This document shows, piece after piece, positions 25,553 to 34,763 of a stretch of DNA of 64,000 nucleotides (position 1 is its first letter; the number at the start of each line of letters is the position of its first letter). The notes under the pieces were generated by a model. The model did no database searches. It was not told the DNA's origin and worked only from the letters and a program-made list of their open reading frames with translations. The position numbers and the translations under genes are program-made. Source of the stretch: Candidatus Dechloromonas phosphorivorans (GTDB lineage Bacteria > Pseudomonadota > Gammaproteobacteria > Burkholderiales > Rhodocyclaceae); NCBI GenBank assembly GCA_016709495.1, contig JADJMS010000047.1:248001-312000 (forward strand), written 5' to 3'.

Positions 25553-27754
25553 ATGGACGAACTCACCAGCGTATTTATCCAGGAAGGCCGCGAGCAATTG
25601 CAGGCCATGGAAGACGGCCTGCTCGAACTGGAGCAGAACCCGGATAACCACGACAACATCAACAGCATCTTCCGCGCCGCGCACACCGTCAAACGCCCTT
25701 CCGGCGTCATTCAATGCCACTTTATCGAACGCTGCATGCACCAGGTAGAGAACGTACTCGACCGCCTGCGTAACAGTGAAATTCAGGTTTCCAGCGACTT
25801 GACTGGCCTACTCCTGCGTTGCTGCGACCAGCTCAGCAGCCTGATGGATGTACTCGAAGCCGGCCAGCCTGATCCGAGTGCTGACACCAAAGCCGCTGGC
25901 GATGCCCTGCTGGTTGAACTGACCGGCTACATGGCACCGAGCGCAGCCCAAAGCAGCGCCATGGTTGAAACCGAAGTCGAGATTCACAGCTCCGGTGGCG
26001 GCATGATGATTACCGACGCCTGGCACATCTCGGTGCGCTTCGGCCCGAATGTGCTGCGTGGCGGCATGGACCCACTTTCCTTCATCCGCTATCTTTCCTC
26101 GCTCGGCGAAATTCTCGGCCTTGAAACCATCCCGGATGCGATGCCGCCTGCCGCCGACATGGACCCGGAATCCTGCTACCTCGGCTTTGAAATCCGCCTG
26201 CAAACCCGCGCCTCCAAGGCTGATATCGAGCGCGTCTTTAATTTCTGCGCCGATGATTGCGACCTGCGCATCCTGCCGCCGGACAGCAAACTGGCCGAAT
26301 ACCTCAAGCTGATCAAGGAACTGCCGGAAGACGACATGCGCCTTGGCGAAATGCTCGTCCGATGCGGTGCACTGACACAAGCCGAATTAGATCAAGGCCT
26401 GATTTCACAACAAGCCGCCCCGGTACCCGTCGTTGAAGAAGGCGAAGAAGCGCCCCCCGGCCCGCAGATTGGCGAAATCCTGGTAGACAACAAGGTAGTA
26501 CAAAAAGCCGTCGTCGATGCTGCGGTCAGCAAACAAACCCAGGTTAATGAAAAAAAGGCCGTCGAAGCCCGCCTGATCCGCGTTCAGGCCGACAAACTCG
26601 ACCAGCTGATCGACCTCGTTGGCGAACTGGTAATAGCCGGTGCTTCAGCCAACCTGCTCGCTACTCGCAGCGGTGAAGGCGATCTGATCGAAGCGACTTC
26701 CGTTCTTTCACGCCTCGTTGAAAATATCCGCGATTCAGCCCTGCAACTGCGCATGGTGCAGATCGGCGACACCTTCAACCGCTTCAACCGCGTTGTGCGC
26801 GACGTTTCCAAGGAAATCGGCAAGGAGATCGAACTCGTCATCACCGGCGCAGAAACCGAACTCGATAAAACCGTCGTCGAAAAAATCGGCGACCCGCTGA
26901 TGCATCTGGTACGCAACTGCATGGATCACGGCATTGAACCTGCCGCCGTGCGTGAAGCCAATGGTAAAGAGCGCCACGGCACGGTCGAACTCAACGCCTA
27001 CCACGACTCCGGCAGCATCGTCATTGAAGTGGTGGATGACGGCGGTGGCCTGCCACGCGACAAAATATTGAAGAAAGCCATTGAAAAGGGGCTGGTTCAG
27101 CCGACTCAGTCGCTCTCCGATCAGGAAATCATCAATCTGATCTGGGAACCGGGCTTTTCTACCGCTGATCAGGTCACCAACCTCTCCGGGCGCGGTGTGG
27201 GCATGGATGTCGTGCGCCGCAATATTCAAAGCCTGCGCGGCAACTGCGATGTTTCCAGTGTTGAAGGTGAAGGCACCACCTTCACCATCCGCCTGCCACT
27301 GACCTTGGCGATTATTGACGGCTTCCTCGTTGGTGTCGGCAAAGCCGCTTACGTCATTCCTCTTGATGCCGTTGTTGAATGTATCGAACAGAAAAACCTG
27401 ACCACTGACCGCAACTTCCTCAACCTGCGTGGCGAGGCATTGCCGTTTATTCGACTGCGCGACCTCTTCGAAGTGCCGGGTGAAGCCCCACCGCGCGAAA
27501 GCATTGTCGTTGTCCAGTTTGCCGGGCAACGTGCCGGGATTGTCGTCGATCAATTGATGGGCGAGTTCCAGACCGTCATCAAGCCGCTCGGTGTGATGTT
27601 CCCGCATCTGCGCGGCATCGGCGGTTCAACCATACTCGGCAGTGGCGAAGTAGCCTTGATTCTTGATGTTTCGGCGCTGGTGCACGCCGTTAGCCAGAGC
27701 GAAGAACACCGCCTGCTGGCCCGCCCCGCGCAACACAAAATTTCCGCAGTTTAA
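25553..27754 (+). CDS. cheA: Chemotaxis histidine kinase CheA
   Basis: A 733-residue CheA. P1 (Hpt, residues 1-105) carries His44 in RAAHTVK. A long linker follows, including GEMLVRCGALTQAELDQGL and GEILVDNKVVQKAVVDAA, a repeated 'GExL' helical motif seen in some CheA linkers. Then come P3 (LDQLIDLVGELVIAGA), the P4 ATPase (HLVRNCMDHGIE, DDGGGLPRDKI, GRGVGMDVVRRNI), and a P5 CheW-like domain to the C-terminus. The P1 sequence just after His44 is KRPSGVIQ where CheA proteins normally have KGSAGxxG, which is unusual. ATG 25553 follows GAGGCAAACC. Operon position is between the STAS gene and mcp. Confidence 0.96.
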   Translation: MDELTSVFIQEGREQLQAMEDGLLELEQNPDNHDNINSIFRAAHTVKRPSGVIQCHFIERCMHQVENVLDRLRNSEIQVSSDLTGLLLRCCDQLSSLMDVLEAGQPDPSADTKAAGDALLVELTGYMAPSAAQSSAMVETEVEIHSSGGGMMITDAWHISVRFGPNVLRGGMDPLSFIRYLSSLGEILGLETIPDAMPPAADMDPESCYLGFEIRLQTRASKADIERVFNFCADDCDLRILPPDSKLAEYLKLIKELPEDDMRLGEMLVRCGALTQAELDQGLISQQAAPVPVVEEGEEAPPGPQIGEILVDNKVVQKAVVDAAVSKQTQVNEKKAVEARLIRVQADKLDQLIDLVGELVIAGASANLLATRSGEGDLIEATSVLSRLVENIRDSALQLRMVQIGDTFNRFNRVVRDVSKEIGKEIELVITGAETELDKTVVEKIGDPLMHLVRNCMDHGIEPAAVREANGKERHGTVELNAYHDSGSIVIEVVDDGGGLPRDKILKKAIEKGLVQPTQSLSDQEIINLIWEPGFSTADQVTNLSGRGVGMDVVRRNIQSLRGNCDVSSVEGEGTTFTIRLPLTLAIIDGFLVGVGKAAYVIPLDAVVECIEQKNLTTDRNFLNLRGEALPFIRLRDLFEVPGEAPPRESIVVVQFAGQRAGIVVDQLMGEFQTVIKPLGVMFPHLRGIGGSTILGSGEVALILDVSALVHAVSQSEEHRLLARPAQHKISAV

Positions 27755-27790
27755 AAACGTTCGAAACAACCCTCAAAGGGAGATATGTTC

Positions 27791-29416
27791 ATGTTTAATA
27801 ACCTAAAAATTGGCGTCCGTCTGGGCATCGGTTTTGCCGTAACCCTAGCCCTGCTAGTCACCATCGCGGTTCTCTCCATCACCAATATTTCGTCACTTAA
27901 TGACGACATACAAATGATGACCAATGACCGCTTCCCCAAGACGGTTCAAGCCAATGCGATTGTCCGGTCAATCAACGTCATTGCCCGCAACCTGCGCAAT
28001 GCCGCTTTATTCACCGGTGCTGAGCAACAAAAGGCATTGGAAGCCATTGCACCACAGCGCAAGATCATTTCCGAAAATATTGCTCTGCTTGAAAAGAGCA
28101 TCAAATCGGAAAAGGGCAAAGAAATCCTGAAAAAACTTGAAGTTTCGCGCGCCGCTTATGTTGTCGACCAAGATAAATTCATCGAACTGCTCAAGGCTGA
28201 AAAGAAAGCAGAGCTGCCAGCACTGTTGCAAGGCACGCTACGCAAAAGCCAAGGTGATTACATTGCTGCAGTTGATGATTTGATCAAGTTTCAGGTCGAC
28301 ATCATGGATAAAGCAGGCAAGAGTGCTGAAGCAGCAGCATCAAACGCTTCACGCCTGCTCACCATCATCGGCATCATTGCTACGCTGCTGACTATCGTGT
28401 TTGCCTGGTTCATCACCCGCAGCATTACCCGTCCAATTACCGAAGCATTGAACGCAGCTACTCGCTTGTCCGAAGGTGACCTCACCGTCAAACTCGAATC
28501 GAGCAGCAAGGATGAAGTCGGCCAGTTGATGTCCGCCATGCAAAACATGATTGCCAGGCTGACCCAGATCATCGGCGAAGTACGCACCGCTGCCGACAAC
28601 CTGACCAACGCTGCCGGCCAGGTTTCGGCCACTGCCCAGTCACTGTCGCAATCTTCTTCCGAACAAGCCGCTTCTGTCGAAGAAACCACCTCCAGCATGG
28701 AGCAGATGACCGCCTCTATCTCGCAAAACACCGAGAACGCCAAAGTCACCGACGGCATGGCCTCCAAGGCAGCCACTGAAGCGGCTGAAGGCGGCGAAGC
28801 CGTGGGCAAGACGGTTGAAGACATGAAGAGCATTGCCAGCAAGATCGGCATCATTGACGACATCGCCTACCAGACCAATCTGCTGGCACTGAATGCAGCC
28901 ATTGAAGCAGCGCGGGCTGGCGATCACGGCAAGGGCTTTGCTGTGGTGGCCGCTGAAGTTCGCAAACTGGCTGAACGCTCACAAGTGGCGGCGCAGGAAA
29001 TCGGCAATCTGGCTTCGTCTTCCGTCAAACAGGCTGAACGTGCCGGCTCCTTGCTGACCGAAATGGTGCCGACCATCCGTAAAACCTCGGATCTGGTTCA
29101 GGAAATCACTTCGGCTTCTTCCGAGCAATCAACCGGTGTGGCACAGATCAACAGCGCGATGGGCCAACTGAATCAGGCGACGCAGCAGAATGCGTCGGCT
29201 TCTGAAGAACTGGCGGCTACGGCTGAAGAGCTTGGCTCACAAGCCGAGCAACTGCAACAAACGATGACTTTCTTCCAGTTGGATGACAACCAGCGCAGCA
29301 GTGCCCGTAACTTTGCGCCGCCGGCCGCTCGTGCCAGTGCGAGCAAGCCGAAAGCTCAGGTCAGTGCCCGCGCTGCCGCCGTGCAGGTTAATGAAGGTGA
29401 TTTCGAGCGTTATTGA
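27791..29416 (+). CDS. Methyl-accepting chemotaxis protein (4HB sensor)
   Basis: A 541-residue chemoreceptor with the N-terminal membrane segment IGVRLGIGFAVTLALLV, a periplasmic four-helix-bundle-like region of about 150 residues, a second membrane segment (LLTIIGIIATLLTIVFAWF), HAMP (SITRPITEALNAATRLSEGD), and a signalling domain with tip DDIAYQTNLLALNAAIEAAR. I start at the second ATG (MFNNLKIGVRLG) because AAAGGGAG is eight bases away from it but only two from the first ATG (27785). The ligand cannot be predicted. The signalling half is very similar to that of the heme receptor two genes downstream. Confidence 0.94.
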   Translation: MFNNLKIGVRLGIGFAVTLALLVTIAVLSITNISSLNDDIQMMTNDRFPKTVQANAIVRSINVIARNLRNAALFTGAEQQKALEAIAPQRKIISENIALLEKSIKSEKGKEILKKLEVSRAAYVVDQDKFIELLKAEKKAELPALLQGTLRKSQGDYIAAVDDLIKFQVDIMDKAGKSAEAAASNASRLLTIIGIIATLLTIVFAWFITRSITRPITEALNAATRLSEGDLTVKLESSSKDEVGQLMSAMQNMIARLTQIIGEVRTAADNLTNAAGQVSATAQSLSQSSSEQAASVEETTSSMEQMTASISQNTENAKVTDGMASKAATEAAEGGEAVGKTVEDMKSIASKIGIIDDIAYQTNLLALNAAIEAARAGDHGKGFAVVAAEVRKLAERSQVAAQEIGNLASSSVKQAERAGSLLTEMVPTIRKTSDLVQEITSASSEQSTGVAQINSAMGQLNQATQQNASASEELAATAEELGSQAEQLQQTMTFFQLDDNQRSSARNFAPPAARASASKPKAQVSARAAAVQVNEGDFERY

Positions 29417-29436
29417 GCCACGGCCAAGGAGTCATC

Positions 29437-29982
29437 ATGGGACAAGTAGTAAAAGCCAAGGGAGGCGCGGTGGCCGTCAAGGTCGACGAAGCGCCCTCCC
29501 AGTACCTGACTTTCGCGCTGGGCAGCGAGATGTTCGCTGTCGGCATTCTCAACGTCAAAGAAATTATCGAATACGGCAATCTGACCGAGATTCCGATGAT
29601 GCCGGCTTTCATTCGCGGCGTGATCAACCTGCGCGGCAGTGTCGTGCCGGTGATTGACCTCTCGGCACGTTTTGGCGGCAGCCAGACTGAAGTCGGCCGC
29701 CGTACCTGTATCGTCATTGTTGAAGTGGAAGACGATGAAGCCAAGCACGATATCGGCATCATGGTCGATGCGGTGTCGGAGGTGCTGGACATTCCGGGCA
29801 GCGAGATCGAACCACCGCCGGCGTTTGGGGCCAAGATCCGCGCTGATTTCATCTTCGGCATGGGCAAAGTGGCTGGCAAGTTTGTGATTATTCTCAACAT
29901 CAACAAGGTGTTGTCGGTTGAGGAGATTGCGTTACTGACCGGTGCTGATGGTGTGGGTGAAGTGGCGGCTGCGGCTGGTTAA
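29437..29982 (+). CDS. cheW: Chemotaxis coupling protein CheW
   Basis: This 181-residue CheW docks CheA onto chemoreceptors. Family features are LTFALGSEMFAVGILNVKEII, the RGVINLRGSVVPVIDL core and DAVSEVLDIPGSEIEPPP. The ATG at 29437 has AAGGA six bases upstream, which is better than an earlier in-frame TTG at 29413. It lies between two chemoreceptor genes, 20 bases after the first. Confidence 0.96.
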   Translation: MGQVVKAKGGAVAVKVDEAPSQYLTFALGSEMFAVGILNVKEIIEYGNLTEIPMMPAFIRGVINLRGSVVPVIDLSARFGGSQTEVGRRTCIVIVEVEDDEAKHDIGIMVDAVSEVLDIPGSEIEPPPAFGAKIRADFIFGMGKVAGKFVIILNINKVLSVEEIALLTGADGVGEVAAAAG

Positions 29983-29984
29983 AA

Positions 29985-30098
29985 CCAACCCAACCCCTCC
30001 CCGGCCCTCCCCTTGTCAAGGGAGGGAGGAGACGTTGCTCCCCCTTATCAGGGGAGCACAATTCAGCTCCCCCCTGATAAGGGGGGGGGGTTGAAGTT
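29985..30098. repeat. G/C-run palindromic intergenic repeat
   Basis: The gap between cheW and the next receptor gene holds nested hairpins: CCCTCCCCTTGTCAAGGGAGGG (30005-30026), then CTCCCCCTTATCAGGGGAG and CTCCCCCCTGATAAGGGGGG, the last two related to each other. It resembles the interspersed palindromic units found between genes in many proteobacteria. It could also stabilise or attenuate the operon mRNA. Confidence 0.65.
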
Positions 30099-30191
30099 GC
30101 ACTTACATAAATTGTTACGGTCAACCGCCAAAAAGCACCAAAAATTTCATCACACCGAGCCAACTTCGTTGTGAAACCTCAATCCAGATAG

Positions 30192-31727
30192 ATGGAGAAA
30201 ACCTTGAGTCTGTCTGCCACCCCGACCTGGCTACGCCTGACCCTCGCGGTCTGGCTGATGCTCGCTATCGCGCTCGGCGGCATGATCGCCTGGGAAACCA
30301 AAGTCAGCCGCGACACGAGCATTGAACAAGCGGGTGATTTTGCCAACAGTATTCACGAAATGACGATGGCCGGGCTGAGCAGCATGATGCTGACCGGCAC
30401 CATCGGCCAACGTGAGTTGTTCCTTGACCAGATCAAGGAGCTGTCCATTCTCAAGGATTTGCAGGTAATTCGCGCCGCAGGTGTCAGCAGCCAATATGGC
30501 GATGGTGGGCGCCCTGCGCCGGTGCTTGATACTGCCGAAAATGAGGTGCTGACCAGCAACCAGGAATTGATCCGCGTCGAACGGGATGCCGAGCATGGCC
30601 ATTTTTTGCGCGTCGTCAAACCGATCCTGGCATCCAAAAATTATCTCGGCAAGGATTGCACCTTGTGTCATACCGTGCCGGAAGGCACGTCGCTCGGCCT
30701 GGTGAGCATGAAGATTTCGCTGGACAAAGTCGATGCAACGGTCAATGCCTTCATGTGGAAAAGTTTGATTGTTGCGGTGCTTTTTTCATTGCCATTGATT
30801 GCTGCGCTGGGCTTTATCGTACGCCGTTATGTGCTGCGCGTGCTCGGTGGCGAACCGGATTATGCGGTTGACATTACCCATCGCGTTGCCGAAGGCGATC
30901 TTTCGGTACATATCAAGCTGCAACCCAAGGACAAGAGCAGCCTGCTGTTTGCCATGCAGGCGATGATCGACAACCTGACACGCATCATTGGTCAGGTTTC
31001 GTCTTCTTCCGACAAACTGAGCAATGCCGCCGGCCAGGTTTCCGCTACCGCCCAGTCGCTATCGCAGTCCTCCAGCCAGCAAGCGGCTTCGGTTGAGGAA
31101 ACAACCTCATCCATCGAGTTGATGACGGCTTCGATTACGCAGAATACCGAAAATGCCCGAGTAACCGATGACATGGCCGCCAAAGCAGCAATGGAAGCGG
31201 CAGAGGGTGGCGAGGCGGTGAACAAAACAGTCAATGACATGAAGAGTATCGCCAGCAAGATCAGCATCGTTGATGACATTGCTTACCAGACCAACTTGCT
31301 GGCGCTGAACGCGGCAATTGAAGCAGCGCGGGCCGGTGAGCATGGCAAGGGTTTTGCCGTGGTGGCCGCCGAAGTGCGCAAGCTGGCGGAACGTTCGCAG
31401 GTGGCAGCACAGGAAATCGGCAATCTGGCTTCTTCGTCAGTCAAGCAGGCAGAGCGTGCCGGCAAGTTGCTCACCGAAGTGGTGCCGACCATCCGCCAGA
31501 CTTCAGAGTTGGTGCAGGAAATCGCCATTACCTCGCAAAAGCAATCGGCAGGCGTTGGTCAGATTAACGGTTCGATGGGCCAGTTGAATCAGGCGACGCA
31601 GCAAAATGCCTCGGCCTCCGAGGAGCTGGCCGCAACCGCCGCTGAAATGGGCGAGCAAGCACAGGAGTTACAACAAATAATGACTTTCTTCCAACTGGAC
31701 GATAGCCAACAGATACCCAACAGCTAG
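30192..31727 (+). CDS. Chemoreceptor with periplasmic c-type heme motif
   Basis: A 511-residue receptor with a membrane segment at about 15-35, a periplasmic domain of about 155 residues, a second membrane segment at about 190-211, HAMP (YAVDITHRVAEGDLSV) and an intact signalling domain (DDIAYQTNLLALNAAIEAAR). The periplasmic domain contains CTLCH at residues 156-160, the CxxCH signature for covalent heme c, set just before the second membrane segment. Heme c in a receptor suggests sensing of redox state, oxygen, NO or a similar gas; that is inference. The ATG at 30192 has no ribosome site, whereas a TTG at 30204 has GGAG six bases upstream and may be the true start, shortening the protein by four residues. 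The next gene starts two bases after the stop. Confidence 0.92.
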   Translation: MEKTLSLSATPTWLRLTLAVWLMLAIALGGMIAWETKVSRDTSIEQAGDFANSIHEMTMAGLSSMMLTGTIGQRELFLDQIKELSILKDLQVIRAAGVSSQYGDGGRPAPVLDTAENEVLTSNQELIRVERDAEHGHFLRVVKPILASKNYLGKDCTLCHTVPEGTSLGLVSMKISLDKVDATVNAFMWKSLIVAVLFSLPLIAALGFIVRRYVLRVLGGEPDYAVDITHRVAEGDLSVHIKLQPKDKSSLLFAMQAMIDNLTRIIGQVSSSSDKLSNAAGQVSATAQSLSQSSSQQAASVEETTSSIELMTASITQNTENARVTDDMAAKAAMEAAEGGEAVNKTVNDMKSIASKISIVDDIAYQTNLLALNAAIEAARAGEHGKGFAVVAAEVRKLAERSQVAAQEIGNLASSSVKQAERAGKLLTEVVPTIRQTSELVQEIAITSQKQSAGVGQINGSMGQLNQATQQNASASEELAATAAEMGEQAQELQQIMTFFQLDDSQQIPNS

Positions 31728-31728
31728 G

Positions 31729-32322
31729 ATGGATTACAGCAAACTCCCCTCCAGGGAAATCGAACGCCTGGCGCGCAACATTCACCCTGGCGCTTGGGCT
31801 ATCGAGCCGGAACGCCCGCTCTCCACCTTGCTCGGCTCCTGCGTCGCCGTTTGCCTCTATGATCCAATGGCGCGCGTTGGTGGCCTCAATCATTTCATGT
31901 TGCCGAACATTCGCAGAGGCAGTAACGACGATGTCGACACGCTGCTCTCCGGTTCTTACGCGATGGAATCATTGCTCAATGCGCTGCTGATGAAGGGCGC
32001 CAAGAAAATCCGCCTGCAGGCCAAGGCGTTTGGTGGGGGCACGATTATCAACACCACCGGCGATTCGTTGAGTATTGGTTTGCGCAATGCCAACTTCACC
32101 CGCGAATGGCTGGATCGCGAGGGGATTCCCCTGAAAGCCTCCGATTTTCTCGGCCCCTGGTCGCGCAAGGTGCTGTTTTTGCCAAATACCGGCGATGCGT
32201 TTTCGCGCCGCATGGTGACCAATATGGCAACGTCGGACGTGATTGCCCGTGAAGAAAAAGCTTACGCCGATACGCTGCTCCAGCAACAAAAACCAATCGC
32301 AAACAAAGTTGAGCTTTTCTGA
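31729..32322 (+). CDS. cheD: Chemoreceptor glutamine deamidase CheD, first copy
   Basis: A 197-residue CheD that deamidates receptor glutamines and modulates adaptation. Catalytic Cys is in LLGSCVAVCLYD and catalytic His in GGLNHFMLP; the Thr/Ser region TTGDSLSIGLRNANF is also typical. It starts one base after the heme receptor stop and overlaps cheR by one base. The C-terminus ends KVELF, like the truncated receptor's KIELF. Such a C-terminal pentapeptide-like tail may tether the protein, though this is speculative. Confidence 0.93.
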   Translation: MDYSKLPSREIERLARNIHPGAWAIEPERPLSTLLGSCVAVCLYDPMARVGGLNHFMLPNIRRGSNDDVDTLLSGSYAMESLLNALLMKGAKKIRLQAKAFGGGTIINTTGDSLSIGLRNANFTREWLDREGIPLKASDFLGPWSRKVLFLPNTGDAFSRRMVTNMATSDVIAREEKAYADTLLQQQKPIANKVELF

Positions 32323-33134
32323 TGATAGAAGCCAGCATCACCGACCAGGAATTCGCCCTCTTTCAGCGCCTGATTTACAAAATTGCCGGCATCAGCCTGG
32401 GCGATTCAAAAAAAATCCTGCTCGTTGGCCGCCTGACACGCCGCCTGAAAGTGTACGAATTTGGCACTTTCACCCAGTATTACCGCATGCTGGCCACCGG
32501 CGATCACCCGGAAGAACTGCAAACGATGGTCGATTTGCTGACCACCAACGAAACCTATTTTTTCCGCGAGCCGAAGCACTTTGATTTCCTGCGCGATGAA
32601 ATCATTCGCAAGCGCACCAGCCCGGCCACTTTCCGCGTCTGGAGTGCGGCGAGTTCGAGCGGGGAAGAGATTTACACGCTGGCCATGGTGCTCGCCGACA
32701 GCCTGCCGAATTCACCGTGGGAAATTGTCGGCTCCGACATCAGCACACAGGTGTTGGCCAAGGCCGCTACCGGGCATTATTCGCTGGCGCGTACCGAGGG
32801 CATCCCACCGGAGTTCATGAAGAAATATTGCCTCAAGGGCGTCCGCTCGCACGCCGGCACCTTCCTGATCGCACCGGAATTGCGCAAGCGCACCAGTTTT
32901 TATCAGATCAACCTGACGCAGCCGGTGGATGCCGAAATTGGTGACTTTGAAGTGATTTTCCTGCGCAACGTGATGATCTACTTCGACATGGAAACCAAGG
33001 CAAAAGTGGTGAATAACCTGTTGCCGCGCCTCAAGAGCGGCGGACATCTGATCATCGGCCACTCGGAAACGCTGAATGGCCTGAAAATCGCCCCATTGGA
33101 TACCATTCGCCCGACCATTTACCGCAAGCCATGA
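32322..33134 (+). CDS. cheR: Chemoreceptor methyltransferase CheR
   Basis: S-adenosylmethionine-dependent glutamate methyltransferase of 270 residues. It has an N-terminal helical domain, the SAM-binding loop SAASSSGEEIYTLAMVLAD, VGSDISTQVL, FLRNVMIYFD and the late GGHLIIGHSETL motif. The start ATG shares its A with the preceding TGA stop, and the end overlaps the second cheD by four bases. All four che genes here are translationally coupled. Confidence 0.96.
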   Translation: MIEASITDQEFALFQRLIYKIAGISLGDSKKILLVGRLTRRLKVYEFGTFTQYYRMLATGDHPEELQTMVDLLTTNETYFFREPKHFDFLRDEIIRKRTSPATFRVWSAASSSGEEIYTLAMVLADSLPNSPWEIVGSDISTQVLAKAATGHYSLARTEGIPPEFMKKYCLKGVRSHAGTFLIAPELRKRTSFYQINLTQPVDAEIGDFEVIFLRNVMIYFDMETKAKVVNNLLPRLKSGGHLIIGHSETLNGLKIAPLDTIRPTIYRKP

Positions 33135-33658
33135 CGCATAGCCGCGAGCCGCTAAAAACCGTGGTTCTTGATCCCGGCGATTTTTATTTTGGCGGGGGGC
33201 ATACGCGCATTTCCACCCTGCTCGGTTCGTGCATTTCGATCACCCTCTGGCACCCACGCAAGCGTATCGGCGGCATGTGCCATTACATGCTGACCGAACG
33301 CAACACCCAGAACACTCGCCCACCCAATGTGGCGCTCGACGGGCGCTATGCCTTTGAAGCTTTTGCCCTCTTTCTGCAACACGTCGAAGCCGCCGGCACA
33401 CGCCCCAGCGAATATCAGGCCAAACTGTTTGGCGGCAGTAATATGTTTGATGGCGGCAGCAATGGCAAAATGGACATTGGCCCGCGCAACATTCAGTACG
33501 GTCGACAGCTGCTGGCCTCCAAAAATATTGCGCTGATGGCCGAGCATGTCGGTGGCAGCGGACGACGCAAGTTACACTTTGAACTGTGGAGTGGCGACGT
33601 ATTGCTCGCCTTCCCGCAGGGCTCAGGTGCGCAGCAAACCAGGAATAAATATGGCTGA
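33131..33658 (+). CDS. cheD: CheD, second copy
   Basis: A 175-residue CheD paralogue with catalytic Cys in LLGSCISITLWHP, His in GGMCHYMLTE, and the downstream LFGGSNMF and GPRNIQYGRQLL motifs. It is clearly diverged from the first copy. It overlaps cheR by four bases and cheB by eight. Having two CheD genes on both sides of cheR suggests separate receptor clients or a regulatory partner role for one. Confidence 0.93.
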   Translation: MTHSREPLKTVVLDPGDFYFGGGHTRISTLLGSCISITLWHPRKRIGGMCHYMLTERNTQNTRPPNVALDGRYAFEAFALFLQHVEAAGTRPSEYQAKLFGGSNMFDGGSNGKMDIGPRNIQYGRQLLASKNIALMAEHVGGSGRRKLHFELWSGDVLLAFPQGSGAQQTRNKYG

Positions 33659-34733
33659 AAAAATCAAGGTGATGATCGTCGACGACTCCGCGCTGGTGCG
33701 CCAGGTCGTTTCGCAGGCATTGGCGACAGACGCCGGCATTGAGGTGATTGCGACGGCCTCAGACCCGATCTTTGCTTTGGAAAAAATGAAGACCCGCTGG
33801 CCGGATGTCTTGATCGTCGACATCGAAATGCCGCGCATGGATGGCATCACCTTTTTGAAAAAGGTCATGGCCGAGCGCCCGACGCCGGTGGTGATTTGTT
33901 CATCACTTGCTGAAAATGGCGCGCAAGCCACTTTTGAGGCAATGGCTGCCGGCGCAGTTGCTATCATTACCAAGCCCAAAATCGGCCTCAAGAGTTTCCT
34001 CGAAGACGCCTCCAACGACATTATTCAAGCCGTACGCAGTGCCGCACGGGCCAACATGGGTGCGCTGCGCAGTTCGGCCGCTGCTGCAGCTTTCAATCGC
34101 CCGAAAAATACCGCTGACGTCATGCTTGCCCCGGCCAGCCATCGTGCGCTAGAACGCACCACCGACCAGTTGATTGCCATCGGCACCTCAACCGGCGGCA
34201 CGCAGGCGCTGGAGGCAGTGCTGACCAAATTGCCGGCCACCTGTTTGGGCATCGTCATCGTCCAGCACATGCCGGAAAAGTTCACCGCCATGTTTGCCGA
34301 GCGCCTCAACAGCCTGTGTCAAATCGAGGTGCTGGAAGCCAAGAATGGTGACCGCGTGATCCCCGGTCGTGCCCTGATCGCCCCCGGCGGCAAGCACATG
34401 ATGCTCAAACGTAACGGCGCGCAATACGTGGTTGATGTCGCCGACGGCCCGCTGGTCAATCGCCACAAACCTTCAGTCGATGTGCTGTTCCGCTCAGTCG
34501 CCAAATTCGCCGGCGCCAACGCGCTGGGCATCATCATGACCGGCATGGGGGACGACGGCGCCCTCGGCCTGAAGGAGATGCACGACGCCGGGGCCAAAAC
34601 CATCGCCCAGGATGAAGCCAGTTGCGTGGTGTTCGGGATGCCCAAGGAAGCGATCAAGCTGGGTTGCGTTGATCAGACGCTGCCACTGAATCAAATCCCC
34701 AATGCGATGGTTGCTTATACGCGCAACGGTTGA
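33651..34733 (+). CDS. cheB: Protein-glutamate methylesterase CheB
   Basis: A 360-residue CheB. The receiver domain (MIVDDSALVRQVV; phospho-Asp in LIVDIEMPRMDGITFL) is followed by a linker and a methylesterase domain. Its serine hydrolase residues are in AIGTSTGGTQAL (Ser), VQHMPEKFTAMFAERL (His) and GMGDDGALGL (Asp). I start at ATG 33651 inside the end of cheD, giving an eight-base overlap. It is the last gene of the chemotaxis operon and is convergent with the next regulator gene. Confidence 0.96.
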   Translation: MAEKIKVMIVDDSALVRQVVSQALATDAGIEVIATASDPIFALEKMKTRWPDVLIVDIEMPRMDGITFLKKVMAERPTPVVICSSLAENGAQATFEAMAAGAVAIITKPKIGLKSFLEDASNDIIQAVRSAARANMGALRSSAAAAAFNRPKNTADVMLAPASHRALERTTDQLIAIGTSTGGTQALEAVLTKLPATCLGIVIVQHMPEKFTAMFAERLNSLCQIEVLEAKNGDRVIPGRALIAPGGKHMMLKRNGAQYVVDVADGPLVNRHKPSVDVLFRSVAKFAGANALGIIMTGMGDDGALGLKEMHDAGAKTIAQDEASCVVFGMPKEAIKLGCVDQTLPLNQIPNAMVAYTRNG

Positions 34734-34763
34734 TTTTTGCTGTTTCTTAAACTGTCATCGTCC

